Notes: a model not told the origin generated them from the sequence alone. A stretch of 64,000 bases of DNA from Erysipelotrichaceae bacterium (GCA_012513225.1 JAAZCQ010000024.1:33918-97917); one strand, 5' to 3'. Shown: positions 52,434-61,842, numbered from the stretch's first letter. A program made the numbers and translations.

Positions 52434-52462
52434 ATTATAAAAAAATATTGAAGTAAATGCAA
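52434..52462 (-). promoter_or_regulatory. Promoter of the liv operon
   Basis: Minus strand TTGCAT (52457-52462), 17 bases, TATAAT (52434-52439). The predicted start is near 52427. Confidence 0.75.
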
Positions 52463-52514
52463 GAAAAATTGTAAATTATTCATAAATAATGAAAACATTT
52501 TCAAAAAATACATT

Positions 52515-52543
52515 TTGGAGTTTTACTCCATTTAGTATATAAT
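52515..52543 (+). promoter_or_regulatory. Promoter of the RpiR regulator gene
   Basis: TTGGAG (52515-52520), 17 bases, TATAAT (52538-52543). The -35 lies inside the TGGAGT-N3-ACTCCA palindrome, which suggests autorepression. Confidence 0.65.
52516..52530. promoter_or_regulatory. Candidate RpiR operator, perfect palindrome
   Basis: TGGAGT-TTT-ACTCCA, 6-bp perfect arms. Related sequences lie at both sialic acid promoters (57206-57219 and 57440-57454). Confidence 0.6.
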
Positions 52544-52561
52544 ATTTGTAGGAGAAAATTA

Positions 52562-53380
52562 ATGAACTATAATCTAATAATAAATTCATACTTACCCGCA
52601 CTAACAAAATCTGAAAAAATAGTTGCGGAGTATGTACTAAATAATTCAAATAAAGTAATGCACTCCACCTTACAAGAAATTTCTAAACAAACAAATGTTG
52701 GAGAAGCAACAGTTTTAAGATTTTGTAATAGGATAGGCTGCGATAAATTTGCAGATCTAAAATTACTAATAGCACAAAGTAGTGAATTAAATGAAAAAAA
52801 GATATCAAATACATCTAGTCCTATAGAAAGTACTACCGCTAATATGATATCAATAATCGAAGATACAAAATCACTATTAGATGAAGAAAGTATAAACACT
52901 ACTATTACTTTAATAGAAAAAAGTAAGAGATTGTGGTTATACGGAGTAGGAAGTAGTGGCTTAAGTGCACTTATAGGAGAATCCAATTTTAGAAGAATCG
53001 GAGTATTCTCTCACGCTATAAATGAACCACACTTTCAAGCTTTAAACTCAACTTCTTTAAGTAAAGATGACCTTGTTCTAGCTTTTTCAATTTCAGGAAA
53101 TACAAAAGACACCTATGAAGCATGTCTAATCGCAAAAAACAATGGAGCAAAAATTGTTGCAATAACAAATTATATAGAATCTGAAATAGCAAAAATCGCA
53201 GATTGTGTATTACTTACTGCTGCTAGAGAACACCTTCTAAAAGGAGGAACTTTAACAGGAACAGTTTCACAATTATTTGTAATTGATGTATTAAAAGTTG
53301 CATATACCAATAAACATAAAGAAAAAGTAAAACAATCAATGGATAAAATGGCAAGATCTATAATGAATAAATCACTCTAA
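52562..53380 (+). CDS. RpiR/MurR-family transcriptional regulator, probable sialic acid regulator
   Basis: The 272-residue protein has an N-terminal helix-turn-helix (about 1-75, SKQTNVGEATVLRFCNRIGC, 20 residues). An SIS domain (about 110-250) has LWLYGVGSSGLSAL and LAFSISGNTKDTYEA, which bind phosphosugars. RpiR proteins control sialic acid catabolism in several bacteria through ManNAc-6-P or GlcNAc-6-P. It is convergent with the DUF624 gene, overlapping it by 9 bases. Shared promoter motifs support regulation of the island. Confidence 0.88.
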   Translation: MNYNLIINSYLPALTKSEKIVAEYVLNNSNKVMHSTLQEISKQTNVGEATVLRFCNRIGCDKFADLKLLIAQSSELNEKKISNTSSPIESTTANMISIIEDTKSLLDEESINTTITLIEKSKRLWLYGVGSSGLSALIGESNFRRIGVFSHAINEPHFQALNSTSLSKDDLVLAFSISGNTKDTYEACLIAKNNGAKIVAITNYIESEIAKIADCVLLTAAREHLLKGGTLTGTVSQLFVIDVLKVAYTNKHKEKVKQSMDKMARSIMNKSL

Positions 53381-53983
53381 GCTCTTAAAAACACCATTTA
53401 AAATATTTGCTAAAGTATAGCATATTAAACTAAATCCAAAAGTAATATAAACAAAAATTGCCCAAGCATATATAAAAGGATTAATAAAACTTATAAAAAA
53501 AGCTAAAAATACAACACAGATCATCACCACAGTTTTAAAAAAATTTGTAAATATTAAATATAAAGTAACCTTAAATAAATTATTAAGGTTATTTTCATAT
53601 TTAGACACTATTGCAAATACATATATAATAAAACATAAAAGTAAAATGAGTAATACAACCATAGCCACTCTATATATTTGAAATAATATGGTATCACTAC
53701 CATAAAACAAAAATATATTAAATAACATTCCAAATCCAAAAATCAAACAGCCAACCCATATTAAAGTTGACTGTTTAAAATTATTTTTATAACTTTTTAT
53801 AAATTCAGAAATTATTTTTGGGCTATTATCATCAACTAACTTAAAAGCAACACTATACATAGCACTAAGACTAGTACCAATTGTAATTATCGGTAAACTT
53901 CCAATAATAAAACAAATGTTTAATATTGTTAGATTAGCTAATAAATCAAAAAATCTATATATAATTCCTTCTTGTTTAAACAT
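53372..53983 (-). CDS. DUF624 (YesL-like) membrane protein
   Basis: The 203-residue protein has about five helices. The conserved N-terminal block NICFIIGSLPIITIGTSLSA (20 residues) with AMYSVAFKL is typical of DUF624. These proteins accompany carbohydrate ABC transporters and have no defined role. It starts 1 base after the permease stop and is the last gene of the transporter operon. Confidence 0.85.
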   Translation of the reverse strand: MFKQEGIIYRFFDLLANLTILNICFIIGSLPIITIGTSLSAMYSVAFKLVDDNSPKIISEFIKSYKNNFKQSTLIWVGCLIFGFGMLFNIFLFYGSDTILFQIYRVAMVVLLILLLCFIIYVFAIVSKYENNLNNLFKVTLYLIFTNFFKTVVMICVVFLAFFISFINPFIYAWAIFVYITFGFSLICYTLANILNGVFKSLE

Positions 53984-53984
53984 A

Positions 53985-54806
53985 TTAACCCTTTACTGCA
54001 CCAATTGTAATACCTTGAGTAAAAGATTTTTGGAATGCTATAAATATTACAATAATAGGAATTGCTGCAAGAGATGCTCCAGCCATTAATACACCATAAT
54101 CGGTTGCAAATTCACCTTGAAGTGTAGCAAGACCTAATTGAAGAGTTAAATTTTTTCTTGTATTTAACATTATTAATTGTAAAAAATAATCATTCCAACT
54201 TGAAATAAATGTAAATATCGCTAAAGCAGCAATACCTGGCTTTACTATTGGTAAAACAATTTCTATAAAAGTCTTAAGTTCACTACACCCATCAATTTTT
54301 GCAGCTTCAAGAAGTTCAGTAGGAACTGTTTCGCTAAATTGTTTCATTAAAAATATACCAAAAGGCCACCCAACAGCAGGTAATATAACTGCCCATAATG
54401 TATTATGAAATCCCATAAAACTAATTTGTTTAACCAAAGGTACTAAAACAACTTGTTTTGGAAGTGCCATAGCAAATACAAACATACTAAATAATACCTT
54501 AGATCCTTTAAATCTTTTTTTAGCTAAAACATAGCCTGCAGTTGCAGAAACTGCACAAACTAATATCATAGTAACTACAGATATAAAAATACTATTAAAT
54601 AACCATTGTAATGTTGGTTGTTTAAATAATGTTTCCCAACTTTCTAAAGTAGGGTTATTTATAAACCAAATTGGTGGTAATTTTAAAGAATCAAGTCTTG
54701 TTTTAAAAGAACCTGTTATAACCCAATAAAATGGGAAAACAAATACAACTGTGACTAAAGTAAGCAAAGTCATCGAAACAAAATCGAATAATTTTAATTT
54801 CTTCAT
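53985..54806 (-). CDS. Sugar ABC transporter permease (MalG/UgpE type)
   Basis: The 273-residue protein has six helices and the EAA loop ELLEAAKIDGCSELKTFIEI (20 residues) that docks the ATPase. It begins with VFPFYWVITGSFK, typical of the MalG group. Context (nanE-nanA-nanK divergent) suggests sialic acid or a sialoside as substrate. No ATPase gene is in the operon, so a shared MsmK-like ATPase elsewhere must serve it. Confidence 0.9.
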   Translation of the reverse strand: MKKLKLFDFVSMTLLTLVTVVFVFPFYWVITGSFKTRLDSLKLPPIWFINNPTLESWETLFKQPTLQWLFNSIFISVVTMILVCAVSATAGYVLAKKRFKGSKVLFSMFVFAMALPKQVVLVPLVKQISFMGFHNTLWAVILPAVGWPFGIFLMKQFSETVPTELLEAAKIDGCSELKTFIEIVLPIVKPGIAALAIFTFISSWNDYFLQLIMLNTRKNLTLQLGLATLQGEFATDYGVLMAGASLAAIPIIVIFIAFQKSFTQGITIGAVKG

Positions 54807-54814
54807 AAAACCTC

Positions 54815-55735
54815 CTACTCCGTATCACTCTGGAAGAGTTTAAATTGAATTAAAGAGAATAAACCTATTATAATCGCAAGAACTACACCCATAGCATTCG
54901 CATATCCAAAGCGATATGGTGACTTAAATGCAGTTTCATAAACTAAATACATTATCGTACTAGTATTATAGTTAGGCCCTCCTGAAGTTAATAATTGAAT
55001 CAAAGAGAAACATTGAAATGTATTAATTGTAGTAATTACAACAACATATAAAGTTGTAGGCATAATTCCTGGCCATTTAATATGTCTGAAAACTTGCCAT
55101 TCATTAGCGCCATCTATTTTAGCAGCTTCTATTTGAGATGTATCCAAGTTACCTAATGCAGCAATATATAGAATTATAGGCTGACCTACACTTGTAGTTA
55201 TTAGTATTATAATAATTGCCCACATTGCAAACCTTTTATCTCCAAGCCATTGAATTTGTTCGCTAATTAAATTAGCCTTCATCAAAACGTAGTTTAGTAC
55301 ACCATTATATGGATCAAACATCCATTTCCAAACTACAACTACTGCAACAGTTCCTGTAACTACTGGCAAATAAAATATTCCCCTAAATACACTCCTTACA
55401 ACAGCATTTTTTTGATATAAAACAACTGATGCAAATAAGCTAAATAAAACAATAATAGGAACTGAAATTACTACAAGTTTTACTGTATTTTTTAAAGATT
55501 TTAAGAATATAGTATTAGAAAATAATTTAACATAATTACCAAAACCAATAAATTCAAATTTTTTAGTTGTGTAATCGAATAAACTTGTAAATAACCCAGA
55601 TAATATTGGTGTAACAACAAATGTAAAGAAAAATATTAGTGCAGGCAATAAAAATAAATATGCAGTCACTGTTTGTCTTTGACTAATTGAAAGTTTTTTA
55701 TACCAAGACATTATGGGATTGTCTTTTTTACTCAT
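54815..55735 (-). CDS. Sugar ABC transporter permease (MalF/UgpA type)
   Basis: The 306-residue protein has six helices with the EAA loop SQIEAAKIDGANEWQVFRHI (20 residues). The ATG at 55735, with AAGGGGG 7 bases upstream, is preferred to an ATG 39 bases earlier that lies in the hairpin region. It follows the binding protein by 65 bases that hold a strong stem-loop. It forms the translocation channel with the next permease. Confidence 0.9.
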   Translation of the reverse strand: MSKKDNPIMSWYKKLSISQRQTVTAYLFLLPALIFFFTFVVTPILSGLFTSLFDYTTKKFEFIGFGNYVKLFSNTIFLKSLKNTVKLVVISVPIIVLFSLFASVVLYQKNAVVRSVFRGIFYLPVVTGTVAVVVVWKWMFDPYNGVLNYVLMKANLISEQIQWLGDKRFAMWAIIIILITTSVGQPIILYIAALGNLDTSQIEAAKIDGANEWQVFRHIKWPGIMPTTLYVVVITTINTFQCFSLIQLLTSGGPNYNTSTIMYLVYETAFKSPYRFGYANAMGVVLAIIIGLFSLIQFKLFQSDTE

Positions 55736-55760
55736 ATAAGCCCCCTTAAATTTAAGAAAT

Positions 55761-55788
55761 AGACGAGGCGACACTATACGCCTCGTCT
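55761..55788 (-). promoter_or_regulatory. Intercistronic stem-loop after the sugar-binding protein gene
   Basis: Perfect 10-bp GC-rich stem AGACGAGGCG / CGCCTCGTCT with an 8-base loop and no T run. It probably stabilises the upstream message rather than terminating fully. Confidence 0.75.
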
Positions 55789-55800
55789 TTATAACTCTAA

Positions 55801-57153
55801 TTATTCATCTAATGTTAAATTTGCATTTTCATCAAAGTATACAGCAGCTTCTTCAGGATTCATATCATCAATAATCATTGCTTGAAGTGAGCCCCACCAG
55901 AATGGTCTCATACTTCCAAAACCATTAACTGTATTATAGTAAGCACCGTAATATTTTGTTAATGATGCATAGTATGACATGTTTTCATCACCTTCATATA
56001 AATCACCAAAGCTTGTTCTAACTGGGAAACAATTAGTAGCTAATACATTTTGTTTTCCAATTACTTCATCATCAGATAAAAATTTAACAAATTCTTTAGC
56101 TGCAGCAATTTTAGTTGCATCTTTATTATCAAATATAGCATATCCATTTACTAGATATTCAAGTTTAGGACTACCATCTTTTGATGGAAGAGTTACTGCA
56201 ATTGCTTCAATATTTGAAGCGTCTAATTCTTCTTGTCTAGCACTATGTAAGTTTGGACTCCATAATGCAACTGCCCAGAATGTACTATTAGTTGGAGTAG
56301 TAAAATGTTCTAAAGCATCATTAGCAACTCCACCTGTATTTGCAGCTAACCAACCTGCTTTAACACCATCATTAATTAATGTTAATGCTTCAACACCAGC
56401 TGCTTCACTTAATGTATATTCACTTAAATCAGCATTCATTAAATTAGCATTTGTTAAGTTTGTAATAAATGCTCTTGTACCTTGGTCTCCACCTTGGCCA
56501 CCAGCAAATATTTCAACTCCATAATAGCCTGCTTCTTGCATTTTTTTAGAAAGTTCAATAAATTCATCAGTTGTCCAAGTTCTATCACCTTCAGATGGAA
56601 CTAAGTCAAATAATCCTTCTTTTTCAAGTGCAGTTTTATTTACAGCCATAACAAATGGAGCTGCAGAAGTAGGATACATCCAGTATGTTTCACCATCTGA
56701 ACTAGCTTCTAAAATATTTGGATTAGCAATGTCTTCAAGCAATCCTGTTTCCTCTACTAAGTCATTTAATGAAACTAAATAACCAGAACGGCCATAGTCA
56801 ATAATTCTACCAGGAGCATCAAACAATACGTCTGGTGCAGTATTCCCTTGAATAGCTGTAACTATTTTTTCAGGACCATTTGTAAAGTCAATCATTTCAA
56901 CATTAACTTTGATGTTCGGATATTTTTCATTGAAAGCAGCAACTAGAGATTCTTCATATTTTCCAGAAACTCCATCTACTGTAGTGAATGTTGGGAATGC
57001 CCACCATGTGATTTCTGCTTCTAAAGTTGTAATATCTTCAACATCAACAACTTCATCTGTAGGGGTTGAGTCTGTAGCTGATGATCCACTGCTACAAGCC
57101 ACTAAACTGATGCTCATTATTAGAGTCATCAATAAAACAAAAAACTTTTTCAT
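55801..57153 (-). CDS. Sugar ABC transporter substrate-binding lipoprotein
   Basis: The 450-residue protein has a signal peptide ending in SISLVACSS (lipobox), a Ser/Thr/Asp linker, and the family 1 solute-binding pattern: EITWWAFPTF, then FNEKYPNIKVNVEMI, and later NGYAIFDN. The divergent nan genes suggest N-acetylneuraminate or a sialylated glycan as ligand, which is inference. It heads the operon. Its promoter overlaps a cre-like site and its leader holds a copy of the RpiR-type motif. Confidence 0.88.
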   Translation of the reverse strand: MKKFFVLLMTLIMSISLVACSSGSSATDSTPTDEVVDVEDITTLEAEITWWAFPTFTTVDGVSGKYEESLVAAFNEKYPNIKVNVEMIDFTNGPEKIVTAIQGNTAPDVLFDAPGRIIDYGRSGYLVSLNDLVEETGLLEDIANPNILEASSDGETYWMYPTSAAPFVMAVNKTALEKEGLFDLVPSEGDRTWTTDEFIELSKKMQEAGYYGVEIFAGGQGGDQGTRAFITNLTNANLMNADLSEYTLSEAAGVEALTLINDGVKAGWLAANTGGVANDALEHFTTPTNSTFWAVALWSPNLHSARQEELDASNIEAIAVTLPSKDGSPKLEYLVNGYAIFDNKDATKIAAAKEFVKFLSDDEVIGKQNVLATNCFPVRTSFGDLYEGDENMSYYASLTKYYGAYYNTVNGFGSMRPFWWGSLQAMIIDDMNPEEAAVYFDENANLTLDE

Positions 57154-57205
57154 ATCTTTCCTCCTAGATATATAATTAAACGACCATGCGCCAATTACCT
57201 AATTT

Positions 57206-57219
57206 GTATATTTACTCCA
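57206..57219 (-). promoter_or_regulatory. RpiR-type motif in the leader of the sugar-binding protein gene
   Basis: Minus strand TGGAGTAAATATAC. It matches 12 of 14 bases of the nanE motif and shares TGGAGT with the palindrome at 52516. Confidence 0.5.
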
Positions 57220-57255
57220 TAAATGTGTTTTATTTTGGATTATAATTTCAATAAA

Positions 57256-57292
57256 AATATAACATGTACTTTTTCTTTTGTAAACGCTTAAC
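57256..57292 (-). promoter_or_regulatory. Promoter of the sugar ABC operon with cre-like site on the -35
   Basis: Minus strand TTTACA (57279-57284), 17 bases, TATATT (57256-57261). The sequence 57279-57292 matches the cre consensus except at the last two positions of one half, and includes the -35. CcpA repression is plausible. Confidence 0.55.
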
Positions 57293-57407
57293 TAAAATTA
57301 TTATACTTTATTTTTAAATGTTTAGTAAACTCCCATCTCTTTATATATTAAACCAAAAATAATCTTATTTTATATTGTAAAAATATTAGCCTAATGATAT
57401 ATTAAAA

Positions 57408-57436
57408 TTGAATTAGAATTCCGTTTTAAGTTAAAT
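57408..57436 (+). promoter_or_regulatory. Promoter of nanE-nanA-nanK
   Basis: TTGAAT (57408-57413), 17 bases, TTAAAT (57431-57436). The predicted start is near 57443, inside the RpiR-type motif. A second candidate (TTGTAA at 57375, TATATT at 57398) exists upstream. Confidence 0.5.
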
Positions 57437-57439
57437 TTT

Positions 57440-57454
57440 TGGAGTGAATATCCG
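57440..57454 (+). promoter_or_regulatory. RpiR-type motif at the nanE start point
   Basis: TGGAGTGAATATCCG, a variant of the palindrome TGGAGT-N3-ACTCCA, positioned at the predicted +1 and just before the Shine-Dalgarno. Confidence 0.5.
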
Positions 57455-57467
57455 ATAAGGAGGTTAT

Positions 57468-58172
57468 ATGGACTTAAAAGAAATTAAAAGCATACTAGAA
57501 AATGGACTAGTAGTATCCTGTCAAGCATTACCTCATGAACCAATGTATACAGAAGAAGGAGGAGTAATGCCTTTATTTGCTAAAGCAGCAGTACAAGCTG
57601 GAGCTATAGCAATAAGAGCTAACTCAGTAAGAGATATCAAGCAAATAAAAGAAGTAGTAGATGTACCAGTAATTGGAATTATTAAAATTGATTATCCACC
57701 TACAAGTGCTTATATCACCCCATCTATGAAAGAAATTGATGAATTAGTAGAAGCAAAGGCAGATATAATTGCATTGGACTGTACAAGAAACACTAGAAAA
57801 GATGGTCAAACTGCAGTTGAATTTATTAAAGAAATAAAACAAAAATATCCAAACCAATTATTAATGGCAGACATTTCAAACCTACAAGAAGCACTTGATG
57901 CATATGAAGCTAAAATCGATTTTGTAGGCACTACACTTAATGGATATATGGAAGGTGATGTTTTACCTAGCGATCCTAATTATCAATTAGTAATGGATAT
58001 ACACAATGCAAATAAAGATATCCCTATTATTGCAGAGGGAAGAATACATACTCCAGAACAAGCAGTTAAAATGCTTGAATGCGGAGCATTTTGTGTTGTT
58101 GTAGGAGGTGCAATAACTAGACCTCTAGAAATTGCTAAAAGATTCTTCAATGAAATTAAGGAGTATAAATAA
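57468..58172 (+). CDS. nanE: N-acetylmannosamine-6-phosphate 2-epimerase
   Basis: The 234-residue TIM-barrel protein has [48 protein letters not shown] and a C-terminal [14 protein letters not shown] with GGAITRP for phosphate binding. It converts ManNAc-6-P to GlcNAc-6-P. AGGAGG precedes the ATG. The stop and the nanA start are adjacent. Confidence 0.95.
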   Translation: MDLKEIKSILENGLVVSCQALPHEPMYTEEGGVMPLFAKAAVQAGAIAIRANSVRDIKQIKEVVDVPVIGIIKIDYPPTSAYITPSMKEIDELVEAKADIIALDCTRNTRKDGQTAVEFIKEIKQKYPNQLLMADISNLQEALDAYEAKIDFVGTTLNGYMEGDVLPSDPNYQLVMDIHNANKDIPIIAEGRIHTPEQAVKMLECGAFCVVVGGAITRPLEIAKRFFNEIKEYK

Positions 58173-59099
58173 ATGCCGGCATTTAAACCCACAGAAATAA
58201 AAGGAGTAATCCCGGCTCTAGTAACACCATTTGATGAAAATGAAAATTTTGACGAAGCTAAAACAAGAAATTTAGTACAATTCCTTTTAAGTCAAAATGT
58301 TAGTGGATTCTATTTAACAGGATCAACTGGCGAAGGCTTCTTAATGAACAGTGAAGAAAGAAAAAAAGTTGTAGAAGTAGTAGTTGATGAAGTAAAACAA
58401 AGAGTTCCAATAATTGTACATATTGGCGCTATAGGTACTAAAGAATCAATTGAACTTGCAAAACATGCGGAAAGCTTAGATGTAGACGCAATAAGTTCAG
58501 TTCCTCCATTTTATTGGAGATTTAATGAAGATCATATTTATGACTACTATAAAGATATAGCAGATTGTGTTAGTACACCAATGATAATATATAATGTACC
58601 ACTAGTTGGTTTACTTGGTTTTGATTTTATAAAAAGATTATCAACTATAAATAATGTTGTAGGTGTAAAATATACTGCATATACTCATCAAGATATATAT
58701 AAATGTAAAGATTTAATTTCAAAAGATTTTATGGTTTATTCTGGTGCAGATGAAATGGCTGTTTCAGGAATCTTAAATGAAGCTGATGGAATAATCGGTT
58801 CATTTTACACAATGCTTCCCGATTTATTTGTAAATTTATATAATCATATGAAAAATAATGAAATTGAAAAAGCACAGCAACTTCAAAAAATTGCAGTAAG
58901 CATAATAGATGCTTCATTAAAATATGATTATTATGCAGTAATAAAAGAAGCAACAAGATGGATGAATGCTGATGCAGGCTATGTAAGAAGACCATTTAAA
59001 AATTTAACTACACAAGAGATAGAACAAGTAAAAGAAGAATTTAAAACAATTAAAGAAAAATACAACAATCCTGATGTATTAGTTTTAAAATCATTATAG
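58173..59099 (+). CDS. nanA: N-acetylneuraminate lyase
   Basis: The 308-residue protein of the DHDPS/NAL family has LTGSTGEGFLM (the GST carboxylate loop), the catalytic Tyr in IIYNVPLVG and the Schiff-base Lys in VGVKYTAYTHQD. The Thr and Ala following the Lys, with this context, support sialic acid lyase over dihydrodipicolinate synthase. It splits N-acetylneuraminate to pyruvate and ManNAc. AAGGAG lies just before the ATG. Confidence 0.93.
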   Translation: MPAFKPTEIKGVIPALVTPFDENENFDEAKTRNLVQFLLSQNVSGFYLTGSTGEGFLMNSEERKKVVEVVVDEVKQRVPIIVHIGAIGTKESIELAKHAESLDVDAISSVPPFYWRFNEDHIYDYYKDIADCVSTPMIIYNVPLVGLLGFDFIKRLSTINNVVGVKYTAYTHQDIYKCKDLISKDFMVYSGADEMAVSGILNEADGIIGSFYTMLPDLFVNLYNHMKNNEIEKAQQLQKIAVSIIDASLKYDYYAVIKEATRWMNADAGYVRRPFKNLTTQEIEQVKEEFKTIKEKYNNPDVLVLKSL

Positions 59100-59109
59100 G
59101 AGAAAAGTA

Positions 59110-60018
59110 ATGAAATATTATTTAGGTGTTGACATTGGTGGAACTAGTGTAAAAATTGCCGTTGTCAGTAGTGAAGGAGAAATAATTAATTCAACCTCAT
59201 ATAGTGTAAGTTATGATAATTACAAAACACCCATATTAGATAGTACAGTAGATGCAGTAAAACAATATTTAAAAGATGTAAATTATGAACTTGAAGGTAT
59301 TGGAGTAAGTGCTACAGGCCAAATTGACACAAATAAAGGTGAAGTAATTGGAACTGCAGGAAATTTACCTAATTATGTAGGATCTAAAATAAAAGAAAGA
59401 TTTATAAAAGAATTTAATCTACATACAACAGTACAAAATGATGCTAACTGCATGATTCTTGGTGAAAAATGGATAGGAAACCATGATGAACACAAAAATA
59501 TTGTTGGTATAACAATTGGTACCGGAGTAGGTGGAGGAATTATTGTAGATGATAATATTCTACTTGGCTTAAAAGGTATAGCTGGAGAAGTAGGACATTT
59601 CACAATAAAAAAAGATGGTAAACCATGTATGTGTGGCAATATAGGATGCTATGAACAATATGCATCAACTACAGCCTTATTAAATAAAGCTAACGAATTT
59701 TACAACGTTAATCTAAACGGAAAAGATTTTTTTGAAAAAGCACATAATAATGATCAAAAAGCTCTTGAAATATTAGATGAGTGGATAGATGATATTGCTG
59801 TAGGTCTAGTAACACTAACCCATATATTTAACCCTTCTCTTATACTAATAGGAGGAGGAGTAAGCCTACAACAAGAACTACTAATAGATCCTCTAGAGAA
59901 AAGAATTAGATCAAAAATAATGCCAAGATTTAATGATGATTTAACTATAAAAGCATGTACACTAAAAAATGATGCCGGATTAGTTGGGGCGGTATATTTC
60001 CATATAAGTAAGAGTTAA
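59110..60018 (+). CDS. nanK: ROK-family kinase, probable N-acetylmannosamine kinase
   Basis: The 302-residue protein has the phosphate loop GVDIGGTSVKIAVV, GTGVGGGIIVDD, and the ROK zinc site from EVGHFTI through CMCGNIGCYEQ. Position after nanE and nanA indicates ManNAc phosphorylation, the step between them. ROK kinases overlap in specificity, so glucokinase activity is the alternative. TAGGAG precedes the ATG. Confidence 0.88.
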   Translation: MKYYLGVDIGGTSVKIAVVSSEGEIINSTSYSVSYDNYKTPILDSTVDAVKQYLKDVNYELEGIGVSATGQIDTNKGEVIGTAGNLPNYVGSKIKERFIKEFNLHTTVQNDANCMILGEKWIGNHDEHKNIVGITIGTGVGGGIIVDDNILLGLKGIAGEVGHFTIKKDGKPCMCGNIGCYEQYASTTALLNKANEFYNVNLNGKDFFEKAHNNDQKALEILDEWIDDIAVGLVTLTHIFNPSLILIGGGVSLQQELLIDPLEKRIRSKIMPRFNDDLTIKACTLKNDAGLVGAVYFHISKS

Positions 60019-60033
60019 CACTCTTACTTTTTT
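60006..60033 (+). terminator. Terminator of the nan operon
   Basis: Perfect 10-bp stem AAGTAAGAGT / ACTCTTACTT that includes the end of nanK and its stop, followed by T residues. Confidence 0.85.
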
Positions 60034-60043
60034 AAACTCTAGT

Positions 60044-60071
60044 AATAAGACAAGGTTTCCCTTGTCTTATT
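60044..60071 (-). terminator. Terminator of thrS
   Basis: Perfect 12-bp stem AATAAGACAAGG / CCTTGTCTTATT with a 4-base loop. It overlaps the last bases of thrS. Confidence 0.8.
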
Positions 60072-61824
60072 TATATATAGTTTTTTGTCGAATTTCCTTA
60101 TTTAATAATTCTTTTAATTCTTCAACATTTAGTATACTTGAATCTTTCTTTCCATATCTTCTTAAATTAACACTATTGTTTTCAACTTCTTTTTTTCCGA
60201 TAACTAATTGAATAGGAACCTTATTAGTTTGAGCTTCTCTTACTCTATATCCAAGTTTTTCATTTCTTGCGTCAACTTTTACTCTAATACCCATGTCTTT
60301 TAAAGTTTTCTCTAATTGTAATGAATACTCTAGATGTTGTTCATGATGAACAGGTACTATCACTACTTGAGTAGGTGCAAGCCATAAAGGAAGTGCCCCT
60401 TTAAATTCTTCTAATATATATGCAACAAATCTTTCAAATGTTCCAAGTATTGCCCTATGTATTACTACAGGAGTAACTTTTTCACCTTCTTCATTGACAT
60501 AAGTTAATTCAAACTTTCTAGGAAGCAAGAAGTCTAATTGACAAGTAGATAAAGTTAGCTCATGTCCTAAAGCAGTTTTTATTTGAACATCTAATTTAGG
60601 ACCGTAGAATGCCGCCTCATTTTCTGCTTCATAATAATCAATATTCAATTCATTTAAAATAGTTCTTAAAGAATCTTCAGCTAAATTCCACATCTCATCA
60701 TCATCAAAATATTTTTCTTTGTTTTCATCCCCTCTTAAAGAGAGTCTAAATTTATAATCTTCAATACCAAAATCTTTATAAACATCAAGAATTAAATCTA
60801 CTACATTTCTAACTTCATCTTTAATTTGATCTGGTCTAACAAATAAATGTGCATCATTTTGACACATGCCTCTTACTCTTTCAAGTCCTACTACAGCACC
60901 ACTAGCCTCATATCTAAAGTCATGTCCTAATTCACCAATTCTAATAGGTAAATCTCTATAAGAATGTAAACCATTTTTAAAAATCAACATATGATGAGGA
61001 CAATTCATAGGTCTTAAAACAACTTCTTCTTTATCCATTTTCATAATTGGATACATATCATCTTTATAATGGTCCCAGTGTCCAGATATCTTATAAAGTT
61101 CACTACTAGCAAGTACAGGAGTGTAAACATGATCATATCCTCTTTCAAGTTCTTTATCTACAATATATCTTTCTAGTATTCTTCTAATAGTGCTTCCATT
61201 AGGTAGCCATAAAGGAAGCCCTGGACCAACTAAATTAGACATCATAAATATATCTAATTCTTTACCAAGCTTTCTATGATCTCTACTTTTTCTTTCTTCT
61301 AATATTTCTAAATAGTTTTTTAAATCTTCATCATTATCAAAACATATTCCATAAATTCTTTGAAGCATTTTATTATTAGAATCACCCTTCCAGTAGGCAC
61401 CACTAAATTTAATCAATTTAAAATGCTTTAATTCTTTTACAGTAGCCACATGTGGACCTCTACATAAATCTGTAAAGTCACCCTGTGTATATATAGAAAT
61501 AATACTTTCATCATCCATATTGTTAATTAAATCAATTTTATATGGATCATCTTTAAATCTTTCTAAAGCATCTCCCCTAGAAATTTCACTTCTAGTAATT
61601 CTTTTTCCATCTTTAGAGATTTTCTTCATTTCTTTTTCAATTTTAACTAAATCATCTTCAGTTAATACCCTATCTTTTAGATCTATATCATAATAAAATC
61701 CTTCGTCAATTACTGGTCCTACCCAAAACATAGCATCTGGAAAAATATGCTTAACTGCCTGTGCCATAAGATGGGCACAACTATGGTTTAATACATTTAA
61801 TCTTTCATCTTCTTTAATATTCAT
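60067..61824 (-). CDS. thrS: Threonyl-tRNA synthetase lacking the TGS domain
   Basis: The 585-residue protein starts directly with the editing-domain segment [20 protein letters not shown] (20 residues); the N-terminal TGS domain of about 60 residues is absent. Class II motifs are present: [13 protein letters not shown] (zinc Cys and tRNA site), [20 protein letters not shown] (20 residues), [12 protein letters not shown] and [11 protein letters not shown], plus the anticodon domain. The ATG at 61824 has GGAGGG 7 bases upstream. A threonine T-box leader controls it. Confidence 0.95.
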   Translation of the reverse strand: MNIKEDERLNVLNHSCAHLMAQAVKHIFPDAMFWVGPVIDEGFYYDIDLKDRVLTEDDLVKIEKEMKKISKDGKRITRSEISRGDALERFKDDPYKIDLINNMDDESIISIYTQGDFTDLCRGPHVATVKELKHFKLIKFSGAYWKGDSNNKMLQRIYGICFDNDEDLKNYLEILEERKSRDHRKLGKELDIFMMSNLVGPGLPLWLPNGSTIRRILERYIVDKELERGYDHVYTPVLASSELYKISGHWDHYKDDMYPIMKMDKEEVVLRPMNCPHHMLIFKNGLHSYRDLPIRIGELGHDFRYEASGAVVGLERVRGMCQNDAHLFVRPDQIKDEVRNVVDLILDVYKDFGIEDYKFRLSLRGDENKEKYFDDDEMWNLAEDSLRTILNELNIDYYEAENEAAFYGPKLDVQIKTALGHELTLSTCQLDFLLPRKFELTYVNEEGEKVTPVVIHRAILGTFERFVAYILEEFKGALPLWLAPTQVVIVPVHHEQHLEYSLQLEKTLKDMGIRVKVDARNEKLGYRVREAQTNKVPIQLVIGKKEVENNSVNLRRYGKKDSSILNVEELKELLNKEIRQKTIYK

Positions 61825-61842
61825 TACTTTACCCTCCAAAAT

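Noticed and set aside
52567..52986. 139-codon open frame antisense to the RpiR gene
   Set aside because: It is fully inside a clear RpiR regulator on the opposite strand.
55979..56524. 181-codon open frame antisense to the sugar-binding lipoprotein
   Set aside because: It mirrors the codon pattern of the lipoprotein gene and has no family resemblance or ribosome site.
57181..57320. Full-consensus cre site near the nan genes
   Set aside because: TGTAAACGCTTAAC misses the last two consensus positions, so I report it only as cre-like.
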